35,313 bases of DNA, from positions 1 to 35,313 of the forward strand of contig CAYQKM010000007.1 of NCBI GenBank assembly GCA_964418095.1, in the 5' to 3' direction. The position numbers were made by a program, and so were the translations under genes. How positions within the stretch are numbered: position 1 is the first letter of the stretch; the number at the start of each line of letters is the position of its first letter. The DNA is from MWBV01 sp964418095. Its GTDB lineage: Archaea > Nanobdellota > Nanobdellia > Pacearchaeales > GW2011-AR1. Positions 24,055 through 31,203 of the stretch are shown here, piece after piece. The notes under the pieces were generated by a model that was given only the letters and a program-made list of their open reading frames with translations, searched no databases and had not been told where the DNA came from.

Positions 24055-24354
24055 ATGGCACTAATAGAACAAAAATTACAAGACTTAGAAAGGTACTCTA
24101 CTATTGTGAAATACTTTAGTGAGAATAAAGATAGAGTGCATAAAAATAGAATGCAGCTTACTGAATTAATGTACTCTTTAAAAGATTATTTGGAAAAATA
24201 CTCTCTTAATGACACAAACCCTGATGAAAAAATAGATTTTAATTGCACAGTTAAGGGCTTATGCTCTAAAATAAAGAATATGCTTGAAGAATCTAGAAAT
24301 TATTCTACTAAACAGGAGGCACTAAATAAAGATTATAATAATTGGTTGCATTAA
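24055..24354 (+). CDS. Hypothetical helical protein (99 aa)
   Basis: The 99 residues are predicted to form long amphipathic helices: MALIEQKLQDLERYSTIVKY, NRMQLTELMYSLKDYLEKYS, and KGLCSKIKNMLEESRNYSTK. It has two cysteines (FNCTVKGLCSK) five residues apart and no membrane segment. A helical bundle or coiled-coil partner of a neighbouring protein is plausible. No family is recognised. It is coupled at both ends: one base after the previous stop and one base before the TrmB-like gene. Confidence 0.7.
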   Translation: MALIEQKLQDLERYSTIVKYFSENKDRVHKNRMQLTELMYSLKDYLEKYSLNDTNPDEKIDFNCTVKGLCSKIKNMLEESRNYSTKQEALNKDYNNWLH

Positions 24355-24355
24355 A

Positions 24356-25177
24356 ATGTTAGTTAAACAAGAATTAATTAATAAAATCAAAGATTATTTT
24401 GATTTGAATGTTTATGAAACAAAAGTTTGGTTAGCTTTAATTGGAAAAGGACTAGCTTCTGCAGGAGAGATTGCAGAAATTTCAGGTGTTCCAAGAAGCA
24501 GAACTTATGATGTTTTAGAAACACTTGAAAAAAAAGGTTTTGCAATAATTAAACTTGGTAAGCCTGTAAAGTATTTAGGTGTAAAACCAAGAATGATTTT
24601 AGAAAAACTTAGAAATAATGTAAGATCAGAAGCAGAAGAAAGAATACAAAGCCTTTCAGAAATAAAAGACACTGAAGAATTTGCTAAACTTGAAGAGATT
24701 TACAAAGGCGGGATAGAGCCTGTTAAAAGAGAAGATGTCTCTGCTGCACTAAAAGGAAGATCAAATATTTCAAATCATTTAAGAGAGATAATAAGAAATG
24801 CTAAAAGAGAAGTTCTAGTTTGCGCAAGTGCAAAAGACATTTTATACAAATCTAAAATTTTCCAGCAAACTTTTGAAACACTCTCAAATGCAAATATCCA
24901 TGTTATTTTATGCCTTTCAGGAGAAGATAACCTAATAAGAAAAGCTGAATCAGAGTTCCAATTAAAAGTAAAAAAAGTAGATATTGAGGCTAAATTCTTT
25001 ATAATTGACAGAGAAGAAGTATTATTTTACTTATCTAGACCTGATACTAAAGAAGAGTCAGCAATCTGGCTCAATTCTGAGTTTTTCTCACAATATTTTG
25101 CTTCTCTATTTGAGATTGCATTTGGTGTAGGAAAACAAGTAAAATCAAATAAATTAAACCAAAAAAATAAAAGATAA
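24356..25177 (+). CDS. TrmB-family transcriptional regulator
   Basis: The N-terminal winged helix-turn-helix (about residues 5-75) is typical of the TrmB family: DLNVYETKVWLALIGKGLAS, AGEIAEISGVPRSRTYDVLE, LEKKGFAIIKLGKPVKYLGV. A helical linker follows (PRMILEKLRNNVRSEAEERI), then an effector domain (about 130-255) with the phospholipase D-like strand pattern seen in TrmB proteins, including EVLVCASAKDILYKS, IHVILCLSGEDNLIRK and EAKFFIIDREEVLFYLSRP. TrmB proteins often bind sugars, but the ligand cannot be read here. The C-terminal 15 residues are Lys/Asn-rich. It is the third gene of a tight operon and may control it. Confidence 0.88.
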   Translation: MLVKQELINKIKDYFDLNVYETKVWLALIGKGLASAGEIAEISGVPRSRTYDVLETLEKKGFAIIKLGKPVKYLGVKPRMILEKLRNNVRSEAEERIQSLSEIKDTEEFAKLEEIYKGGIEPVKREDVSAALKGRSNISNHLREIIRNAKREVLVCASAKDILYKSKIFQQTFETLSNANIHVILCLSGEDNLIRKAESEFQLKVKKVDIEAKFFIIDREEVLFYLSRPDTKEESAIWLNSEFFSQYFASLFEIAFGVGKQVKSNKLNQKNKR

Positions 25178-25178
25178 A

Positions 25179-25523
25179 ATGGAAGAAAAGAAAATGAAAG
25201 AAGATATATCCCACACCAAAAAAATACCTGTTGTAATTTACGACTTAAGCCCTGGTAATCATCTTATGGTTTATCCAATATCAGATGGATATCACTGTTC
25301 AGGAAAAATAGCAGATGTTGCCCTGCATGAAGATGCTAAAACAATGGAAGAAATTTATTCGTCAATTGTAAAGAAATTGGATTCAGCAAGGATAAACTAC
25401 CTGAATAATGCTGGAATAATTGAGGGAATTTCATTAAGGATAAAAGAGAATATTCAATCAGAGGAAAATCCTCTGGAGAAACTTACAAGAGATTTGGGAG
25501 GAAAAATAAGACAAAGAAGATAA
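25179..25523 (+). CDS. Hypothetical protein (114 aa)
   Basis: After a charged N-terminus (MEEKKMKEDISHTKK) comes a strand-rich part, IPVVIYDLSPGNHLMVYPIS, DGYHCSGKIADVALHE, then a helix KTMEEIYSSIVKKLDSARIN and a basic C-terminal tail GGKIRQRR. This mixed alpha/beta pattern suggests a small globular domain. No membrane segment or known motif is seen. A start at the second Met (M6) is possible, but the first ATG lies one base after the TrmB stop and fits the operon's junction style. No family is recognised. Confidence 0.65.
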   Translation: MEEKKMKEDISHTKKIPVVIYDLSPGNHLMVYPISDGYHCSGKIADVALHEDAKTMEEIYSSIVKKLDSARINYLNNAGIIEGISLRIKENIQSEENPLEKLTRDLGGKIRQRR

Positions 25524-25524
25524 A

Positions 25525-25848
25525 ATGGAAGAAAAATTTGTTTACAGTGCAAGAGAAAGAATTCCAGGGCAGAATAACTTCATAAGAATAAATGAAGCTG
25601 TTTCTGTTGTCCTAAAGAGATTAGGATGGAGTGCAGTAAATGTCTCTTATATCCTTTCAGAAGGTTTGCCAGTAAAAGCTTATGGCTATTACAAATTACC
25701 TAAAATTGGAAGAATAAGAACTGCTCTAATCTATAAGGACTCTCAATACACTTTTTTTGTGAATCTTTTGGGATTTGAAGGAAAAAGCCAAGAGTATTAC
25801 AAAACACTAGTGTATATGGAAAATGTTTTAAAGAGAGTTCTTCACTAA
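25525..25848 (+). CDS. Hypothetical alpha/beta protein (107 aa)
   Basis: This 107-residue protein starts MEEKFVYSARERIPGQNNFI and shows alternating helices and strands: INEAVSVVLKRLGWSAVNVS, LPVKAYGYYKLPKIGRIRTA, LIYKDSQYTFFVNLLGF and a last helix YYKTLVYMENVLKRVLH. It is basic overall and has no signal or membrane segment. No family is recognised. It is one base after the previous stop, but a 25-bp gap follows, after which the last gene of the run begins. Confidence 0.65.
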   Translation: MEEKFVYSARERIPGQNNFIRINEAVSVVLKRLGWSAVNVSYILSEGLPVKAYGYYKLPKIGRIRTALIYKDSQYTFFVNLLGFEGKSQEYYKTLVYMENVLKRVLH

Positions 25849-25873
25849 CTTTAAAACATCCTAATATGAGAAT

Positions 25874-26170
25874 ATGGAAAACTGGAATAATTCAGATATA
25901 GGCAGAATAATTAGATATAGAAATAAGATTAATGAAGAAGTTGATTCTTTAGAAGAGTATGCTATATTCAAAACCTACCCAAAAACTGATTTTATAGGAG
26001 TAATTGAATATCCTATAAGTTTAAGCTCAAAATACAAAGTATCAAAAATATTGAGAAAAAATGAGAAACTCACTGAAAATGAGCTAAACAATTCAGGAGA
26101 GTGGCATTTTAAAGGAAAAGTTTCAAAAGATGAATTAAGTGTATTAGAAAGAATTGCAAAATCAATATAA
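25874..26170 (+). CDS. Hypothetical protein (98 aa), last gene of operon
   Basis: The 98 residues start MENWNNSDIGRIIRYRNKIN and continue with a helical first third, a strand region (FIGVIEYPISLSSKYKV) and a C-terminal helix KVSKDELSVLERIAKSI. There is no membrane helix or signal peptide. No family is recognised. The 25-bp gap before it has no clear TATA box, so it is probably co-transcribed. Its stop is 3 bp from the stop of the CCA enzyme on the other strand, a very tight convergent end. Confidence 0.6.
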   Translation: MENWNNSDIGRIIRYRNKINEEVDSLEEYAIFKTYPKTDFIGVIEYPISLSSKYKVSKILRKNEKLTENELNNSGEWHFKGKVSKDELSVLERIAKSI

Positions 26171-26173
26171 TTT

Positions 26174-27451
26174 TTAAGCAAATTCTAAATTAGAAATGTA
26201 CATTTCTCTGATTATTTTATTATTTTTATTTTTCCAATTTTCTAAAAATTCTTTTAATTTAAAAGAAACATTTTCTCTAGCATAAAGTCTGCTATTTTTT
26301 TCATATATTACTTTATGCTCTTCTTTAAATTTTTTACAATTTGCTTCATCATCTACATACGGACCAGGATAAATAACTTCTCTTTTCTTTTCAGCAACAA
26401 AAAAATACTCTGCTGTCTGTTTATTATTATATTCAAATCCTTTATTCTCTATTATAAAAAACTTGCTTATTTCTTTATGAAGATAATTATAAAATTTTAA
26501 GAGTTTACTTCCAGCAACATCTCCTTTTGGTTTATCTGTTTTAGATTTTACTAAGACAAACTCTTTTTTTAATTTAAGTGATGATTCTCTAATTTTATTA
26601 ATATCACTATTTTTTCTTTCAAAACTTTTTATAGAGGGGTTTTTTATAAATCCAGCACAAGCTTTTTGAAACTCTCTAAATGTTTCTTCACTTAAAGCAG
26701 CAAGGACATTTCTTTGTTTGTATGTTGGATCAATAAGTATAACAGGTGAATTTAATTTTGAACTATTTAAGTCAATTAAAATATCTTTTTTATTTTTAAA
26801 TTGCTTTTCTATATCAATAATATGTTTTTCTCCTTTAATTTTTGACATTGCATTTATGAATTTTTCAAAACTTTTGTAGTAATATACTAGCAATTCAAGG
26901 GAGTATCCTGAAAACCCGTGAATATAAGATTCTGCACCATAGCATTTATTAGCATAACAAAATGCTTTTGCTATTTTTATTTCATCTAGTATTTTCTTAT
27001 CTTTTATTTTTTTATTTATGTATTTAACATGCAAATAAGATAAGTCAGTTATATTCTCATACTCTTTTGAATTGCTTGCCATTTTTACAGGAACCAGTTC
27101 TATAAAGAAATTTTCTTCATACATTATTCTAAAATAATCTCTTGAGCCATGTATCACTTCATACTCTCTTAATCCATCTAAAAGTTTTTTTGTTAGTTTT
27201 GAAATTTCTTCATTTTTATATTTTTTATTATATCTTATAAAAACATCAACATCATACTTATCTTTTTTTATTATTGTATTTTTTGCAAAACTTCCGCCTA
27301 CAAATATTTTAGCATCTATTTTTAATTTTTTAATTTTCTCATTTAATTGCTTACAGAAAATATCCACATTTTTCTTTATAATTTTCAATTCTTGTTCAGG
27401 AGGGCTGCACCTCTCTAAAACTTCTTTAAATATTCCCTCATTTTTTTTCAT
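26174..27451 (-). CDS. cca: CCA-adding enzyme (archaeal class I tRNA nucleotidyltransferase)
   Basis: The enzyme adds or repairs the 3' CCA end of tRNAs without a nucleic acid template. Archaeal class I motifs are clear: the nucleotidyltransferase GGSFAKNTIIKKDKYDVDVF with two metal-binding aspartates, HGSRDYFRIMYEENFFIELV, SYIHGFSGYSLELLVYYY, ILIDPTYKQRNVLAALS and the C-terminal FFVAEKKREVIYPGPYVDD. Length (425 aa) is near the family norm. Its start overlaps the OapC gene by 14 bp, so the two are co-translated. It closes the oapABC operon. Confidence 0.95.
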   Translation of the reverse strand: MKKNEGIFKEVLERCSPPEQELKIIKKNVDIFCKQLNEKIKKLKIDAKIFVGGSFAKNTIIKKDKYDVDVFIRYNKKYKNEEISKLTKKLLDGLREYEVIHGSRDYFRIMYEENFFIELVPVKMASNSKEYENITDLSYLHVKYINKKIKDKKILDEIKIAKAFCYANKCYGAESYIHGFSGYSLELLVYYYKSFEKFINAMSKIKGEKHIIDIEKQFKNKKDILIDLNSSKLNSPVILIDPTYKQRNVLAALSEETFREFQKACAGFIKNPSIKSFERKNSDINKIRESSLKLKKEFVLVKSKTDKPKGDVAGSKLLKFYNYLHKEISKFFIIENKGFEYNNKQTAEYFFVAEKKREVIYPGPYVDDEANCKKFKEEHKVIYEKNSRLYARENVSFKLKEFLENWKNKNNKIIREMYISNLEFA

Positions 27452-27851
27452 CAGGTTTTCTTATCTCCTTTAAATCCTTTACACTTCTTTGTAATGTTGA
27501 AGCTAAATCAATTATATATTTTCCTTCTTCAAGTTTATAGATTAAAGGTCTTTTTTTATTAAACACATTTACTATGTCTATTTCAAATTTTCCATCTCCT
27601 AAAACTCTTACAGATTCTAAATCAAGTATAACAGGTGTTTCTTCATCAACTACTCCTACAATTTCTCGTATATCACTCTCTATTGTTGCTTTCTCTTTTT
27701 CAGGAATTTCAATTACTCTCTTTTTTATTTGCTCTAATTGCTCTTGCTTAATATAAAAGAAGAATTTACCTCCACAGTTTGAGCATCCCTCTAATAATTC
27801 TTTACTCCCTAAAGGTATTATCTTAGAACATTTAACACATTGGTGTGGCAT
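27438..27851 (-). CDS. oapC: OapC-family zinc-ribbon protein
   Basis: The N-terminus holds a zinc ribbon with four cysteines: CVKC at residues 5-8 and CSNC about 20 residues later. The rest is a small beta-rich domain (TPVILDLESVRVLGDGKFEI, KYIIDLASTLQ). This matches the archaeal OapC family, named from genes beside a haloarchaeal replication origin. ATG 27851 (MPHQCVKC) is preferred to the GTG six bases upstream because the TATA box TTTATAAACT (27871-27880) lies about 26 bp before it. It overlaps the CCA gene by 14 bp. Molecular function is not established. Confidence 0.82.
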   Translation of the reverse strand: MPHQCVKCSKIIPLGSKELLEGCSNCGGKFFFYIKQEQLEQIKKRVIEIPEKEKATIESDIREIVGVVDEETPVILDLESVRVLGDGKFEIDIVNVFNKKRPLIYKLEEGKYIIDLASTLQRSVKDLKEIRKPDEKK

Positions 27852-27915
27852 ACTCACTGAAAATAATATAAGTTTATAAAATTAATGAATAATGTTTAAT
27901 AGTTTAATTTAAAAA

Positions 27916-28323
27916 TCATTTACTCAATAATAATTCAATCTTTTTTGGGTTTCTCTTTATTTCCTTAACTATTGATGCAGGCCCGATTATTGTTATTGCT
28001 CCTAAATCTCCTTTACTTAGTGCTTTTACTAAATTGCTTCTCATTCTATCAAAAATATTGCCCTCCCCATTTTCTCCAATAACTGCAAGCTCAATTCCTT
28101 TAAAATCTTTAACATGCCCAATCATAGCCATTGTATCCCCTATAAGCCTTGCCTCTTCTTCTGATTTTAATTTCCCTTGAATAATTAAGATATTATTCCC
28201 AAGAACAATATTCAATATTTTTCTTATTCTATCATTACTATTTAAGTCTCTTATTTCAGAGTATGGAATAAATTGCATTGAGAACCCCTTTATTTTTCCG
28301 ATATTTTTATCACCTTTTGCCAT
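27916..28323 (-). CDS. oapB: OapB-family protein (DUF2073)
   Basis: This 135-residue protein matches the archaeal DUF2073/OapB family: KGFSMQFIPYSEIRDLNSND, NNILIIQGKLKSEEEARLIG, TMAMIGHVKDFKGIELAVIG and GAITIIGPASIVKEIKRNPK. It is an alpha/beta protein without membrane segments. In archaea it is usually encoded between an Era-like GTPase and the zinc-ribbon protein OapC, exactly the order here. A TTTAAAAAAAATTTTA element about 22 bp upstream might be an internal promoter. Function is unknown beyond the conserved partnership. Confidence 0.82.
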   Translation of the reverse strand: MAKGDKNIGKIKGFSMQFIPYSEIRDLNSNDRIRKILNIVLGNNILIIQGKLKSEEEARLIGDTMAMIGHVKDFKGIELAVIGENGEGNIFDRMRSNLVKALSKGDLGAITIIGPASIVKEIKRNPKKIELLLSK

Positions 28324-28346
28324 TTTTATTATATGTAAAATTTTTT

Positions 28347-28988
28347 TTAAATGCTCTTTACCAGTTTAAATATTGATTCATAAAATTCTTCAAAGTTCTC
28401 ACCACTTCTTGCACTTACCCCAACAACATCATATTCTGGAAATGCCGCTTCTATTTTTTTTAAGTCTGCTTTCTTTAAATCCATCTTATTCCCTACAATT
28501 AACACAGGTATTTTTCTAGCAACTAAATTTCCAACTATTGTTATATTTACTTGATTATATGGGTTTTCAGATGCATCTAAAACAATAACTACAACATCCA
28601 TATCATCAAGCCATTTTATACTCTCAATAACTCCTTGTGTTGCTTCTTTAGCTCTTTCTTTTGCTTCTTTCTTCTTCATATTATATTTTAAGAATTCTTC
28701 ATAGTCTATTTTTGTAGCAATGCCAGGAGTGTCAATCATCTTGAACATTAGTGTTTTACCCTTGTATTTTATTTCTACTTTTTCTTTAAACTGAACATTT
28801 CTTGTTTCATGTGGGACTTTGCTGACACTTCCTATTTCCTCTCCTGTAAAATCTTTGCATATCCTATTTGCTAAACTTGTTTTTCCAGCATTTGGAGGTC
28901 CATAGAATCCTAGTTTTATCTCTTTTTTATTTTTAAAGATATTACTAAACACCTTTTTGAAGAAATTTTTGAATATTTTTATTGCCAT
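28347..28988 (-). CDS. oapA: Era-like GTPase OapA
   Basis: This is a small P-loop GTPase: G1 GPPNAGKTS at residues 30-38, a switch Thr in PHETRNVQF, G3 DTPG in MIDTPGIATK, G4 VGNKMD and G5 VSARSGE. A basic, helical N-terminus (FKNFFKKVFSNIFKNKK) may bind membrane or nucleic acid. It belongs to the archaeal Era-like group found with OapB and OapC. At 213 residues it is essentially a bare GTPase domain, without the KH domain of bacterial Era. It is the first gene of the oapABC-cca run, with a 23-bp gap to oapB. Confidence 0.85.
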   Translation of the reverse strand: MAIKIFKNFFKKVFSNIFKNKKEIKLGFYGPPNAGKTSLANRICKDFTGEEIGSVSKVPHETRNVQFKEKVEIKYKGKTLMFKMIDTPGIATKIDYEEFLKYNMKKKEAKERAKEATQGVIESIKWLDDMDVVVIVLDASENPYNQVNITIVGNLVARKIPVLIVGNKMDLKKADLKKIEAAFPEYDVVGVSARSGENFEEFYESIFKLVKSI

Positions 28989-29028
28989 GTAATTATTTTA
29001 TTAAAATAGGTTTATTAAATTTGTGTTA

Positions 29029-30498
29029 CTATTTTTTAACAGCTTTTTTAGGTATATTATTTTTTGGCTCCTGAGAACCAACATTTGCTGGTTGGTTAAT
29101 AAGCCCTGCTATTTTCTTTCCCTCATATTTATGCATAGCATAGTTTATTTGTTCTCTTGTCCACCCAGATTTTTTAAGATTCTTTTCAATAATTTCTTTA
29201 GGTATTCCTCTAGTTTTTGAATCATGTATATATACCATTATATTATACATATTATTTTTTGTTTTAAATAAAAATGTCTCGTATTTCTGTTTATACCATC
29301 TTTGTATTAAAATATAAATTATTGTTCCTATAAGCAATACAGCAAGTAAAATCAATATAAACCACATCCATTTATTTTTAGATTTCCATCTTTCATACTC
29401 CCCAACACTTAGAGGTTTAAGTTCATCAATAGAAGGAGAGATAAATAATGGAAAACTAATAAAGTTAAAATTCTCTTTTGTTAAAACACTGAATTTTCCA
29501 GGTATTTCTCTTGTTTTAAAATATACATGATTTCCATATTTTTTAACATTTAAAGTTGAATCTCCGAAAATAAAATCTCCTGTATCTCTGATTATAATAT
29601 AAGCATCATTTGATTCCCCTACTTCTTCAATTGTAAAGACAAAAGTTTTGATTTTTTCTGTTCTTTCATTGCTATACTTTATTTCTATGCTCCTAAATAC
29701 TACTTTATTCAGTATATTATTACTATTCCATAGAAAAATAGCATCTAAATACTCTTGCTCATTTTTATTAAACTCTTTTCCTTCTATTCCTGCAAGCACA
29801 TCTAGGTTTATACTCTCTTTTCCAGAATAAAATATTGTTGGCTCAGTATAGGTTACTTGATAGATGCTTGTTGGAATGCTTATTGAGCTTAAATTATTTA
29901 GTGCTTCTTTTCTTTCTGATTCTGTCATATTTTTGTATTCCCCTTCAATTTTATTTAGTGTAGATTCTATTTCACTTAAATTAATGAATTTCTTTAAGAG
30001 TATTTGAGTATCACGGTCATACTTCCCTATTTCGTGTTTAGAGGCATTTAGAAGAGATTTTTCCTTATTTAGAGCATCTTCTAACTCACTTTTAGAATCA
30101 ACTATCTCAAACGCCTTTTCAAACACTATCTTCCCATCTAATTTAAGAGCATAACTAAAAGAACCTTTTTTTGAAGGCAATTCAAATCCTGTTCCATTAA
30201 AACTTAATATTTGAAACTCTGAGTTTATTGAGGTGTTAGAAGAGTCATTGAAAGTTATCTTGTACCTTGTATTTCCTCTTAATAGATTATCTAAATAAAT
30301 GTAATTTCCAAATGAATCTGTAAAATTAGATTCTAAACTCTGATTTGAAAAACTTATATTTAAATCTCCTAGAAAATCTTCTGAAGGTTGATATTCTTTA
30401 ATTATTAAACTTCCACTCTCAGAAAATTCAAATGAAGCAGAAACAAATCCAAGAAAAACTACAACTAATACTAAATTTAATATGTATTTACACCTCAT
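29029..30498 (-). CDS. Secreted/membrane protein with C-terminal cytoplasmic helical module (489 aa)
   Basis: ATG 30498 (MRCKYILNLVLVVVFLGFVS) begins with a signal peptide and has TATA GATTTATAAAA about 25 bp upstream; an in-frame ATG at 30579 is rejected as upstream of that promoter. The first 370 residues are extracellular and beta-rich with many potential N-glycosylation sites (NxS/T) and a helical stretch in the middle. A membrane helix (WMWFILILLAVLLIGTIIYI) follows, then a cytoplasmic tail with a module IPKEIIEKNLKKSGWTREQI resembling the small helical modules of other DPANN surface proteins. It ends in a Pro/Lys-rich tail. Function is unknown; the ordering suggests surface sensing or attachment. 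Confidence 0.8.
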   Translation of the reverse strand: MRCKYILNLVLVVVFLGFVSASFEFSESGSLIIKEYQPSEDFLGDLNISFSNQSLESNFTDSFGNYIYLDNLLRGNTRYKITFNDSSNTSINSEFQILSFNGTGFELPSKKGSFSYALKLDGKIVFEKAFEIVDSKSELEDALNKEKSLLNASKHEIGKYDRDTQILLKKFINLSEIESTLNKIEGEYKNMTESERKEALNNLSSISIPTSIYQVTYTEPTIFYSGKESINLDVLAGIEGKEFNKNEQEYLDAIFLWNSNNILNKVVFRSIEIKYSNERTEKIKTFVFTIEEVGESNDAYIIIRDTGDFIFGDSTLNVKKYGNHVYFKTREIPGKFSVLTKENFNFISFPLFISPSIDELKPLSVGEYERWKSKNKWMWFILILLAVLLIGTIIYILIQRWYKQKYETFLFKTKNNMYNIMVYIHDSKTRGIPKEIIEKNLKKSGWTREQINYAMHKYEGKKIAGLINQPANVGSQEPKNNIPKKAVKK

Positions 30499-30613
30499 TA
30501 TTTTAATAGTAAATTCTTTTTTATAAATCTTTTTAATGAATAACTGTATTTTTAAGTAAAATATTTTTGTAGGAAGCACGTTTTTTAGAGAGGATATTTA
30601 ACTTAAATTTATC

Positions 30614-31156
30614 TTATTGCTTTTGGAAAATTAAGAAAATAAGATGATGTGTATGATGTGTTTGAAGAGTTTCTGAAGCATTGTTATGTTGTTCTGGTTC
30701 TGTTTCATCTTCAAGGGTTTTGATAATTTTCCATTCAGAAGAAGGATAGAATTCAGTTATTTCGCTTATTGAAGGATAAAATTTGCCTTCAGTTGAAAGA
30801 GAATCTTTATTTGACATTAATATTAGGAAATTATATCCATTTTTAGCTGTTGAATCTTGTATTTTCTTGATGAGTTTAGGAGTAAATTCTTTCTTTGTGA
30901 GGTGAAGTATAAGTGAATCAATAATTAAATTATAATCATCTTCAAATTCTTCCTGAAAAAAGTTACCTTTAACAAAAACTGCACCTTCAGGTATAGAAGA
31001 GGGTTCTTTTATATCAATTCCTTTTACAAATGCTCCATTTTTAAGAAAAGCCCTTGAAAGAAGCATTTCTCCACAACCTAAATCAAGAACTTTACGAATA
31101 TCCTTTTTCAATAATTCAGCTATGAACTCTCTCTTGGTCTCTTTTATGTTTATCAT
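30614..31156 (-). CDS. Class I SAM-dependent methyltransferase (180 aa)
   Basis: The Rossmann-type SAM-binding motif is VLDLGCGEMLLSRAFL (about residues 23-38), followed by an acidic residue at the end of the second strand (VKGIDIKEPS) and a motif-IV-like LIIDSLILHLTKKEF. This resembles small TehB/UbiE-type methyltransferases. The C-terminus is unusual, with a His-rich run QTHHTHHLIF, which in the same frame still looks like a last beta strand. On the minus strand TTTTTATAATAT lies about 27 bp before ATG 31156, predicting leaderless mRNA. Substrate cannot be predicted. It stands among surface-protein genes without an evident partner. Confidence 0.75.
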   Translation of the reverse strand: MINIKETKREFIAELLKKDIRKVLDLGCGEMLLSRAFLKNGAFVKGIDIKEPSSIPEGAVFVKGNFFQEEFEDDYNLIIDSLILHLTKKEFTPKLIKKIQDSTAKNGYNFLILMSNKDSLSTEGKFYPSISEITEFYPSSEWKIIKTLEDETEPEQHNNASETLQTHHTHHLIFLIFQKQ

Positions 31157-31203
31157 TTTAAGTTTTTATCTAATATTATAAAAAGAATTCAATTGTTTTT
31201 CTT

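Noticed and set aside
27852..27857. GTG start for OapC
   Set aside because: TATA spacing and the family start MPHQCV favour ATG 27851.
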